DNA from: Rotaria sordida
Lineage: Eukaryota > Rotifera > Eurotatoria > Philodinida > Philodinidae
Assembly (NCBI GenBank): GCA_905250125.1
Contig: CAJNOL010000156.1
Span: 62,001-126,000 of the forward strand
DNA length: 64,000 nt
Direction of reading: 5' to 3'
Both the position numbers and the translations under genes were made by a program. This document shows positions 10,149-21,035 of this stretch, piece after piece. How positions within the stretch are numbered: the stretch's first letter is position 1; each line of letters opens with the position of its first letter. A model generated the notes under the pieces. That model saw nothing but the letters and a program-made list of their open reading frames with translations. It searched no databases and was not told where the DNA came from.

Positions 10149-13100
10149 TCATTCCATTGAAAATTGTTCGAGTTTATCACTTTTACTTAACCATGATATA
10201 TTTGTATCAGATGAGCCAGATTGAAAAGCTGTTGAAATAAGATCTTTTACTGTAACATATGTTTTATTAAGTTGTTTAGCTTGCTGATAAGTTGTATATG
10301 ATAAAGAATTATCATCAGGAAAATTTGTTTGAATAAAATTTGTAAAATCTTTAAAAAGATTTCGTTTACTTAATAAAGACATTGATCGATCATTTCTATA
10401 AAACAAAAAAAAACAAAATTAATAATAGAATTCAAAATTCAACCAAGTTGGAATCCAATCTACTATCAAGAAAAAAAACAAAGCAATGTAGTTTTATATC
10501 GATTAATACATTTAATTATGCAGGTGTATCCTATGGTATTCAACGATACTATTCATGTATTTTTTTTCTAAAAGTTTCCCAATTGTTAAATTTATAAATT
10601 TTCACTGCGTACAGTTTTGAGTGCCGAAAGAAAAAATTTCAATTTCGTTGTATAGTATGTCATGTATTCAACGCAATCATATGCAATTAGTTAAATGTTT
10701 TTAAAAACTAGACATGAACGGAATGAGCTATTTTTAATTTCGATTTTGTTCATATTTATTGCTTAAAACATATATAAATCTTTATGAATCTTACTTCAGT
10801 TTTCCAGTCATAGGTTCTAATAATTCCATTCTATCTGATTTTGTAGTATTCCATGCAAATGCACTTGTTTGAAGTTTAGCTACTTTTCTTTCATGTTGAA
10901 ATGATTTTGTTTTCGGACAATCAATATCAGGTAAATGACAAATAAATGGAGATGGTAATGAATGAATATGTTCATTTAAACGTTCATATAATGAATATTT
11001 GACATGATTACGATCAAATGTTGCTTCACATGCTAATGTTATTGATTCAAGATAAATTGGTTTAGTAAGTAAATTTATTAAAAGACCACCTTGAATACCT
11101 AAGATATTCCATCGATATATTTTATCACTACATGATTTTATTGAATATTGTATTGAATTTGTTGAATCAAGTATAGTACCTTCTGTTTGACCTTGTTTAT
11201 AACGTATAGAATTAGATAAAATATTAAATGAAGCATTACCACATGGTAATGATGATATATACATATGAAATGTTGTATTATCATGAAGTTGATATTTATT
11301 GATTGTTGAATTATATTCAAAAATTGATGATTGATTATCTTTTGATTGTTTAATTTGTTCAAATAAAAATCTAATAAGACCACGACGTGCAAGTATTTCA
11401 GCATGACAATCATGTAAAGCTATTCCATCATTAGCATAAATAAGATTTGTTTCATTTAGACAAGAATTTCCTGTAGCCATACTAATTACACGTGCTTGTT
11501 CATATTGTCCATCAGTTATCATTAACATACATGCTAAAGTTTTACGACCAAGTAATAATTCATTTATATTTAAATTTTGAAATTTTGATATAGATTGATG
11601 TGCAATATAATCATGTTTATCTGAAAATTCCAATGGAAATTGTTCTTTACTACATGATTCACGATAAAGTATACGTAAAGTTTGATCACATGCTAATTTT
11701 TGTGCTTCATTTTTTGATGAACAAATTGATGAACTAGGAAATGAACGACCATTAATTGAAATTATACACGTAAATGATGATGGAGAAATAGAAGAATATT
11801 CATAATTTAATGTAAATTTTTTTTGTTGAGCATATTCATTTAAAGAAGATAAACAATTTGCACTTTGTAAAATAGATAAAAGTTCATGACTTGGTAATAA
11901 TAAAGATTGATTATCTATTGATGAAGTATTTGTTTGTTCTTCTTTGAATGAAATATCTGGACAATTTTCAATTGTTGAACAAATTGGTGGTTGTTCATTT
12001 TCAGATGGAATGTCTGAATTATCTTTGTTTGATGAAGTAATTTTTTCTTCTTGATGTCGTTGTTGTTCTTCTTCGAATGACAAAATAGATTGATCTTCAG
12101 ATAATTGTGAAACAATAGAAGTTGGCAATGTAATTATTTCAGTGTCTGTACTTGGTTTACGAAGAATTGTAATTGGATGTGGAATAGTTTCAGATATTGA
12201 TACAGTTGAATTATCATTGTTAGTTGTTGGTTTTGTTTTTTTCTTATTTTTTGGTTCAATTTTACGAATTACTTTTGATGAATTATGACATTCAGATGTT
12301 GATGATACTTTTGGTTTATTTGGATCATAGAGTTGTTTTGGTTGAAAACGATGATGAATATATGACGTTTGTGGATCAAAATAATATGATTGTGGCCTAA
12401 AATAAAATTATTATAATTTTCATTAAATTTTATAATATATAATTTTCACGCGTTTTTGTTATAGTATTTATATATAAAGAAAATCAAAACAAAATGTATT
12501 CATTTCATGATTATTATGCACAGAATGGTATTATATTAAAGAATATACTATATGAATCTCTTATACCATTACGTTATGATATATACGAAGAAGCAATATG
12601 TATTATAATATTACTTCTGTTACTTAGTATAGAAATTTTTATTTCTATTGCACAAATCATAATTGATTGTATGAAAGTAAAGAGAAAAATGAATAATAAT
12701 GATTTGATGAAAATTTTATATCAACAACAAATCGATACTTCTTCGACAACTATAAAAACTTCTTCGACAATTAGTGAAACAATAAATGAATAAATCATCT
12801 TTTTCTTTCTATTAAATAAGATGCTAAAAATTTAAAAGAACTTGTGAAGCTGATTCTGAGTAATACTTTTTAGACCTTGTATGACCTTGTTTTTGTTGAG
12901 AAATTTTGGAGTTTCTTCTTCTTACTCTTACCATTTATTGTTTATAGACTATCTTATTCTAATTTAGCATCAAAAACGAAGTATTACTCTACATATCTCA
13001 ATATGTTTGATTATTGTTCCCTTGCTCAACAATTTCTACAGAAACTGCTCTGACTAAAATTCACGCCTGAATCTTGTAAACCTATTTCCTTGTTTGTTCA

Positions 13101-14965
13101 AAGAGGTTTTCTTTCATATCATATATCATTCGAATCACCAAGAGACAGAGAATAAAGTTATGTAGGATTTTCGACAAACCTGAAGCGTTTAATGAGAAAA
13201 TTGATTCTTTCGTTTTCTATATCGAATTCATACAAAAATGGGCTTGTATTTTGCAATTTTGACCATCATAATTTTATTTCAATGACAAAATGCATACGAT
13301 ATTCGGAATCAGCGTGAAAATGTGCGTTAAATGACACATGTTTTCTGGAAAATATTTTTTGGCAAAACCGTGCCTATACTCCTTCTCATTCATTTTTTTT
13401 CAATAATTTCATTTGTAAAATAATCGATTTTCTCATTAAGCGTTACAGATTTTTCAACAAAATATTTCATGAATTTGTTTTCCGTATTTTAATGATTCGA
13501 ATGATTTGTGACATTTGAGAAAGTCTCTTCGAAAAAGAAATGGAGGTAGGTTTATAAGATGCAGGGATAAGTTTGAGTCAGGACAGTTTCTGTCGGGTTT
13601 GCCTACCGAGGGAACAATAATCAAATACATTCAGGTATATAGAATAATACTTCGTTTTTGATGGTAAATCAGTATGAAATAATCTGAACAATAAATGGAA
13701 ATAATAAGTAGGCGAAATTTTGAGACTTCTCGATCAAAACAAGATCACATGAGATTAAAAAAGTGTTAATCGGAATTAATTTCGCGAGCTGTATTAAGTC
13801 ATACAAAATTTAACGAAATACATTTTTTTTCACTATAATTTGTGAAATTTTCGACATCCTACACCAACTAAACCTATTAGTGAAGAAATAATGGAATTTT
13901 AAGAAACTTACGTCCATACGTGAGGCGCCGACATCATATGTATTCCACGAGGACGATTCATCAATCGTGGATGTATCATCATATTAGGATATTGCGAATG
14001 AAATTGATTGTAATGCTGGTAGTTGTAAGGATTATAGTGTCGATTAGATGGACGTGAAGGTGGATACATGTGAGTTGGTGATGTCCAATTAGGTGATGAT
14101 AATGGATAAGTCATATGATTTGAATTTGTATTTACTAATTCACTAAAACAAAAATTTATAAGAGATTTTTATTTAAAATAAAAACAAAAGAGATAGCCCT
14201 AACTTTGCCATATTTGGTTCTTGAAAAGTAACATGTTTGGTTTTTGTTTTATTATTGCTATTTGAGGATGATTTATCAGAAAAATTTGATGCAAAACTAT
14301 CCACATAATATTCTGGTTGTGATGTTACTGTTTCAGATTTATAATTTATTGGTAAAGATGATTGCTCATTAGATTGAGTTTGCATGTATGATCTTGATGG
14401 ACAATAATTTTGTTCATATGTTTGAAATTCTGAATAGGGTAACCGAATTGACATCAATGGTGGAGTAAAAGCAACTAATTGTGCTTGAGTTTCAGGTTGA
14501 TTCATACGTTGTGGAGGAAAGTACGAAGGTGAATGTATTGAATGATGATATGAATAACTTGGATGTGGACGGAAACGATTTGGATTCGAACGATTCATTG
14601 GTCTTATATCATGCATAGATAATCTAGACATTGGATTATTTATCTCATCAAGCTAAATAACAAACAATAATAGAAAAAGAAATTAATTAATATATATATG
14701 CATATATAGAATTATATTCTACCGATTTGTTATGTGTATAATAATTTGTTTGACTTTCAACTCGATTTTTTGATGAATCAAAATTTTCATTAGATATAAA
14801 TGTGGATTCAGCTTTGAGCTGAGAATTCTGCTAAATGATTGAATAATATATTTATATAATAAAAAGAATATAACTTACATCTGATATATTTGCATTGGTA
14901 TCATGTCTTTTATTATTAGATAAAGTAACAGATGAATTTTCCTGCACAGTTGTAATGTCATCCAT
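10149..14965 (-). CDS. ADAR: Double-stranded-RNA adenosine deaminase (ADAR)
   Basis: Six minus-strand exons (14965-14879, 14830-14723, 14652-14204, 14142-13912, 12396-10795, 10395-10149) join to 907 residues. ADARs convert adenosine to inosine in double-stranded RNA. About 450 N-terminal residues are low-complexity, rich in Tyr, Pro, Asn, His, Ser and Thr. One dsRNA-binding domain follows at about 464-540 (LLSILQSANCLSSLNEYAQQ ... KNEAQKLACDQTLRILY). The deaminase domain fills the C-terminus, with the catalytic DCHAEI motif near 612, the zinc cysteines in SLPCG near 676 and SCSDKI near 713, then RWNILGIQGGLL. The last exon ends with the ADAR tail SWLSKSDKLEQFS. All catalytic residues are present, which argues against an ADAD pseudo-deaminase. 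The apparent stop at 10791-10793 is inside a GTAAGA splice donor. Start chosen at the first ATG of the earliest in-frame exon. Confidence 0.92.
12494..12793 (+). CDS. Hypothetical single-pass membrane protein nested in an ADAR intron
   Basis: A 99-codon open frame on the strand opposite ADAR, wholly inside ADAR intron 4 (12397-13911). The protein has an N-terminal Tyr/Leu-rich part, one strong hydrophobic helix at about 35-58 (CIIILLLLLSIEIFISIA), a basic stop-transfer segment KVKRK and a Ser/Thr-rich tail. A TATATAAAG lies just 15-23 nt before the ATG, too close for a classical TATA box. No family is recognised. It may be a real lineage-specific gene or a chance open frame. Confidence 0.4.
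   Translation: MYSFHDYYAQNGIILKNILYESLIPLRYDIYEEAICIIILLLLLSIEIFISIAQIIIDCMKVKRKMNNNDLMKILYQQQIDTSSTTIKTSSTISETINE
12873..13753. mobile_element. Large foldback element in ADAR intron 4
   Basis: About 880 bp with long inverted arms: 12873 to about 13250 and about 13390-13753 are imperfect reverse complements along nearly their whole length. Paired landmarks include CATCAAAAACGAAGTATTA (left, near 12969) against its complement near 13655, GATTATTGTTCCCT (left, near 13010) against 13610, and GTTTAATGAGAAAA (left, near 13187) against 13430. Termini are approximate and no clear target duplication was found. This is a non-autonomous foldback transposon; superfamily unknown. Confidence 0.75.
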
Positions 14966-15614
14966 TGATATAATAAATTCGGAAGAAAAAATATCTTTGT
15001 TTTTGCAAAAATATTGAACACAACTCAGCTATAACTTTTTCTACCTATCGTCGTTTTTTCTTTCATTATGTATTGGTAAATATTGTCGAACCAATCCGAA
15101 TAAATAGTTATTCAAAAGATGGCAGTAATTCTAAGAGTGAATCCTATTATGAATATGTTCATATATTAATAAATACGGTTTTATGAGATTCTTTATTTTT
15201 ATAACATATTCAATAAACAAAATTTTTTTTTTCTATTGTATATCTTCGTATGTCTTTCACATTTTTTGAAAAAGTAGTCAATATGAGCAAAATTGTCTTT
15301 AACAATATTTACTTAAAGCAACTCATAAAAAAAAATTACAGTTCTTTACAGACTAGTAAAATCTATATCAAGAATAAAACCTATTTACAGAGTATTCTTG
15401 AGCTATATAAGTTTCCTTATCAATCAATGGCTGTACTTCGTATTTTATAATCATTCCCAGCTGGAAAGTAATGACTAGAGAACTTTCTTTTTTTTCATCA
15501 AATATTTTCAAGTTTTATGATATCACCAGTTTTATCATATACTTACAATTGCACGAAGCATTTTTTTTTAAATAAAAACTGCATCTATTCACATTTACCC
15601 GTTTTATTTGACGA
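14966..15614. other. Divergent intergenic region ADAR / aminopeptidase 1
   Basis: The two genes are transcribed away from each other, so both promoters should lie in these 649 bp. A 66-codon open frame at 15250-15450 has no domain or hydrophobic logic and is probably chance. No TATA box at a convincing distance was identified. Confidence 0.5.
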
Positions 15615-17134
15615 ATGAAGACAGCAATGAAACATACGAACAGAGAAATCGAATTTTCAATATGGCAATTATTTGCACTTATTATTGCAGCTATAGCATG
15701 TTTATTCGCTATAGTACCATTTATTTTTCAATATCGATTGAATAAATGTGATTTCATAAAGATAGAAAATCCTGTTGAACCTCAATCTTATAATTCTGAT
15801 GTTTCATCGGATTATCATCGAAGATATGTTCGAGATGTTAGCAATCGTGATCAATGTAGTAATGTTCCACCTATGTGTAGTGCTACAACAACATTGACTC
15901 CTGGTACAACCGTATCTTCAATCAGAACAACACGAAGTACAGTTGATACTGTATCAGTAACACGACCAGGTATTACTAATTTTCCTACACAATCACCAAC
16001 GACTACAATAGATCCGTGGGCTAATACTACTCGACCATATAACTCTTGGCGTTTACCAACTTTTGCAAAACCTATTGATTATACATTACATTTCGTTTGC
16101 CCTAATTGCTATTCATGGATGGAGAGTATACCTATAACTACATTCTATGGAAAAGTATCTATTCAAATTAATATTTTAAATAATACTCAATATCTTGTAC
16201 TTCATGCTAAAAATCTGAATATAACAACAGCAAAATTAATTGGTGGTAGTGGAAGCACAGCAACAATAACATATTTACCAGAATATGAAATGATTCATCT
16301 ATATTTTGGTCCTACATCTATTAGTGTTGGTACAATTACTCTTGAAATTGATTATACTGGAGAAATTAATGAACAAGATAATACAGGATTTTATCGTGAA
16401 TGGTTTTGGAAATCAATTGGCGAATTAAGCTAGTAAATAAATTTTATAATTTAGAAATTATATTTATTTTAACATTTTTTGTAAAATAGTTTATTAGCTG
16501 GTAATTTTCAACCAACTCATGCACGAAAAGGTAAAAAAAAAAGAAATCAGTTTTATAGATCATAGCAAAAAAAAAACAAATAAAAAAATAAAATTTTCTT
16601 GTTCTTTAAAGCATTTCCATGTTTTGATGAACCAAGTATGCAAGCAAAATTTACTTTAACAATTGAACATCCACAAAGTTCAACTATTGCATTATCAAAT
16701 AGTGCTGATGTGGTAGGATTATGATCAATCACAGAAAAAAAAAGAAAATAATAATATCCAACAATATTTTTTCTTTAATAGTTTCGAAATGGATCAATGA
16801 CAACATTTGGAGAAACATCAATTATTAGTACTTATTCATTGTCTTGGGCTGTTCTACCTTTAGATGAATTTAAATCAGCAACACGAAATTTTTCAACTAC
16901 TCAAGTAAATAATTTAATTGATGAATTCATACAATTTAAAAAAATAATAAATTTTAGGTTAATATTTGGGTTCGACCAGAATTAATTGGTGAAGCAAATG
17001 AACATTTAAATTGGACATTTGAAACTATTGGAAAGACTCTTGAATATTTGAAAACTTATCTAAATCTATCAGATGAAAATATACCAACTAAACTTGGTAA
17101 TTCAACTTATTTAATTAGATAAATTTATTATTAA

Positions 17135-17166
<32 letters not shown>

Positions 17167-20100
17167 GATTTAATTGGTGTACCTGATTTAATTCTTGATG
17201 AAAAAGCTTCAGCATCATGGGGTCTTCTAACATTTCGTGAAGAACTTCTTAGTACTGATAAAAGTTTAAATTCTGCCGAACGATTACAAACAACAACAAA
17301 AGCAATTGTTGAACATATTATACAAATTGTAAAAAGAAAAAAGAAAAGAAAAATTAATTTTTTTCATAAAATTTTATTTATTATATTTAGTGGTTTCAAA
17401 CAACGGATTGGTGGGATAATATATGGTTTGGTAAATCACTCTCATCATATCTTGCTTATAAAATGATTGAAGAAAATTATCCATCATTTAAATTGGTAAG
17501 TGATTATTTTATTTCTATTTGTTTTTTTTTTCTTTTAAATATAATATTTAGATGGAACAATTTCCTATACAAGAAATGGTTCCATTAATGATGGATGATT
17601 TTAAACCTAGTATATGGCCTGTATCAAATAAAGATTTAACAAATAATGCACAAATTCTTGATTATTTATCAGTAAATATTTATAGTAAAGGTGCTTCATT
17701 TCTTCGTCTACTTGAATATATTATTGGTAATGAAGCATTTCAAGCCGCTGTTATAGATATTCTATCAATAAATGATGTATCAATGATAATTAAAACATTT
17801 TATTCAAATCTTGATTTTTCTCAAATATTAAATACAACAGTTACGCCAGAAGAATTTCTTCGTTCATGGCTTGAAGAAAAAAACTATCCATTAGTAACTG
17901 TTGATCTCATAACAAGCAATGATACAATAAAAAGTACAATAATTAATTTTCGTCAAGCACGTTATTATGGTTCATTTGCATTAAATAGTAATTCATCGAA
18001 TCCAAATTATGTTTGGAAAATTTATATGGAATGTGATTTAGGTGGTGCACGTGATGGAAATTCTTGGAATTTAACTGCTAATCTTGCTTCATCAAGAATA
18101 AAATTTATGTTCGAATCATTAACTCATACAATTGAATTATCAAATGAAGAATATGCATGGATAAAATGTAATAAAGATTTTTATTCATATCAAGTTACAG
18201 AATATAAGGCACATAATGCCGATGTTTATGAATTATGGCAACATTTTGTATACTTATTTGATCAAGTAAGTTATATTTATTTGAATTATAAATTTTCTCT
18301 GTTTTATTATAAAAATAGAATGTACTTTCTAACAATGATAAAGCTAATATACTTAATGATGCGTTTATTCTTCCACACGGCGGTGAAATTGTTAGTTATG
18401 ATGAAACAATAAATCTTGTACGCGAAATAATTGAAGATCCAGTATCTTTTTATCTACCATTATCTGTATTTGTATGGCATTGGAATTATTTAATGAGTAT
18501 CGAAGAACATTCAAAATATTTTTGGAATTTTAAAGTATTCAAAAACGAAATTGTTTTTTAGTTTTTAGATATTTAATGTGTTTATTAATTTTATTCTAGC
18601 AATTTGCAACCCGACGTGTTTTGGGTTTTTACGAAAGCGATATCGATTCACTTCTTACTACAGGAACAAATCATCAAGAAAAGTAGATATTAATAATTCA
18701 AGCTAATCAATTATAGTTCTGATTGTCTTATTAAGAATATTATAGTGTTTATAATTAGGCGTGTGACAGGTCTTAGATCAAAAGAACTGATTACCCTGAT
18801 CGACCAGTTGTTTTAAGCTGTTCAATATGTATTTCTATAGTCTGAATCATTAATTAATTACTCATTCATCATCAATAAGTACAGTAGTCCCAAAGAGTCT
18901 CGCTACAGGGTAAAAAGTACATCAACTTCAATCCTTTTGCTTGATATTTTGATCACAAATAGAGTTCGATCGCTTCCTCATTCACGATTACGATCTCGAA
19001 ATTTCCAAGGAAGACTTGATTAGAATAGAACACTCGCTGTAGAAAATTTCAAGATTAATGGTTATAATCAGCCGAAGATATTAGCCACTTTTCGACGATT
19101 TTTATCAACTCTTATGTGACCATTATCCAAAGAATACTACATGAATTAGATAAACTGAAACCACTTGACATGGAATTTTTATTGACGATAAAGATACCAT
19201 TGAGCTATTGAATAAGGAAACTAATATCATGAGATTTGTTTTCTATATTAACATACCCTCGTCTAAAGAACAAATCTACGGGGTGACCCAAAAGTAAGGA
19301 AAAATAGTGGGTATCTAATAATAACTGATGAAAAACTGTTAATGATATTTTTCATACTTTTTATTGATGTAGAGAGTTAAAACTTTCAGAAATATAAAGT
19401 GTTAATTAGATATATATGTAATAAAAGTTTCAGCTCTTTACATCAATAAAAAGTATGAAAAATATGATTAACAGTTTTTCATTAGTTATTATGGGATACC
19501 CATTATTTTTTCTTACTTTTGGGCCACCCGGTATATCGACTTTCTAGTTCCTCAGGAAGAAGACTGATCAAGGTCTTGTGATCAGAGTTCAACATGCTCT
19601 ATTTGTGGTCGAATTATGAGACTAAAGGATTAAATTTTAGGTCTTTTTCATCTAGTGCTAGGACGTTTTTACGACTACTGTATTTATGATTAACTAATTA
19701 ATAACAATAGGCAGTAATTAATTAATTAGTAGGTTGTTTATATTATAAACTACAATGAAGAAAAATTTTGAAGAGTTATGTTTTGAACTATTTGTATATC
19801 ATAATTTTAAGAAAATTTAACTACAACCAATAGAATTTTGTCGTCTGATTGGTTACATTATTGAAGAGAAAAAGAATATCATAGAGTCTATGATTCAATA
19901 GTTAAGAATCCTGAAGATACAAACTAAACAAGTATTCATTATTTGATCGAAGAGATTTCTTCATCATACATAAAGTATAATATCATTATGAAATGAAAAC
20001 TTCTATCATAGTTTGTTTGTTTCAATTCTTCAATTTGTTATTCACAAAAAAAAAATAAAAATTCATATGTTTAGATTACTTAAATCAATGTTTTTCGAAT

Positions 20101-21035
20101 TACTTTGTCGTGTTCAAAATACTGAAGCATTAAATAAAGCTACTGAACTTTTTCGTCGTATTCCATCAAGTTATTTTTACAATTCAAGTGGTGATACAAA
20201 GTTTGTTTCTTTTTTTTTCTTTCTTAATTATATTTTCATTTTAATTATTTGAATGCTTAGTGTTGATCCTGAGTTTTTATCAACAGTTATTTATTATCAT
20301 GTACAAAATGCAAATGATATAGATGAATGGGATTCTTTATGGATACATTTTACTGAAAATTTAAACATAACATCACAAAGACGTATTACATTTTTACGAG
20401 CTCTCGGTGCAGCAAAAGAAATTTGGCGTCTTAAATCGTAAATTTCTCTTTTTTTCCTATTGAACAAAAAAAAAATTTTTCTTGTGATTTTGATTTAGTT
20501 TATTAGAAAGTGCTGCTGATATAAATTCAGATTTAATAGAAACACAAGAATTTTTTGATTTAATTATTTCAATAAGTCAAAATCCAAATGGACGTGATAT
20601 TGTTTGGAATTTTTATCGTCATAATTATCTGAATTTACTCCATAGGTAAATGAAATATTTTCGAAGAAAAACAAAAAAACTATATTCGACTCTTTTTACT
20701 TTTTATAGATTTGGTAGAACCAATCGTTTATTTAATCAATTAATTGCAAATATTGCTCAATCATTTGAAAATGAGTATTATTATCACGAGGTTAATTATT
20801 TTATATTAAGTTTAAATGAATATCATGATCTTTTATTTTTTCTTCTTTGTAGATGATTATTTTTGTTAATCAAAATCCAAGTCCATCACAATTTCAACAA
20901 TTAGCTATTGATCAAATTCTAATGAATATTGAATGGCTTACTAATGGCATGGCTAGATCTCTTGATGATGCTATATCAGGTGCTGATAAGAGTGGTTCGA
21001 AAAAGAAAGTTTAATTAAATATAAAACATTTTGAC
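15615..21035 (+). CDS. M1 aminopeptidase-like protein lacking all catalytic motifs (pseudoenzyme)
   Basis: Fifteen exons (15615-16432, 16490-16530, 16612-16712, 16782-16904, 16958-17096, 17168-17328, 17391-17495, 17552-18265, 18319-18534, 18600-18682, 20075-20200, 20261-20437, 20499-20645, 20709-20790, 20853-21035) give 1071 residues in frame. It is a type II membrane protein: short basic tail, membrane helix at about 17-41, Ser/Thr-rich stalk, M1 N-terminal domain (FQPTHARKAFPCFDEP), thermolysin-like domain and ERAP1-like C-terminal domain. The catalytic sites are gone: GAMEN is replaced by KASAS near 420-424, the zinc motif HExxH by EHIIQ at 456-460, and the third zinc ligand Glu by Lys476. 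The Tyr of the YSKGAS block remains. The frame is open throughout, so it is probably an expressed non-peptidase such as a surface receptor or inhibitor. It is a tandem paralogue of the next gene. Confidence 0.88.
17137..17166. repeat. (TA)n microsatellite
   Basis: A TA dinucleotide run of about 15 units in intron 5 of aminopeptidase-like gene 1, immediately before the splice acceptor, replacing a normal pyrimidine tract. Confidence 0.85.
18882..19680. mobile_element. Tc1/mariner-like MITE with a second MITE inserted in it
   Basis: In intron 10 of aminopeptidase-like gene 1. Both ends begin CAGTAGTC and are flanked by TA (18880-18881 and 19681-19682), the target duplication of Tc1/mariner elements. 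Subterminal parts also pair imperfectly (for example CACAAATAGAG near 18952 and its complement near 19590). The element is interrupted by the element at 19279-19531, so its original length was about 545 bp. No transposase is recognised. Confidence 0.7.
19279..19531. mobile_element. Palindromic mariner-like MITE
   Basis: 253 bp, almost completely palindromic. The ends are CGGGGTGACCCAAAAGTAAG and its near-complement, flanked by TA on both sides; the centre is near 19405. CCCAAAAGTAAG termini are typical of mariner-type elements. It can fold as one hairpin with about 120-bp arms and lies inside the older element at 18882-19680. Confidence 0.85.

Noticed and set aside
10791-10793. Stop codon ending the long ADAR frame
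   Set aside because: It lies inside a GTAAGA donor; the next exon (10395-10149) restores the phase and supplies the ADAR C-terminal block.
15250-15450. 66-codon plus-strand frame between ADAR and aminopeptidase 1
   Set aside because: No domain and composition like intergenic DNA.
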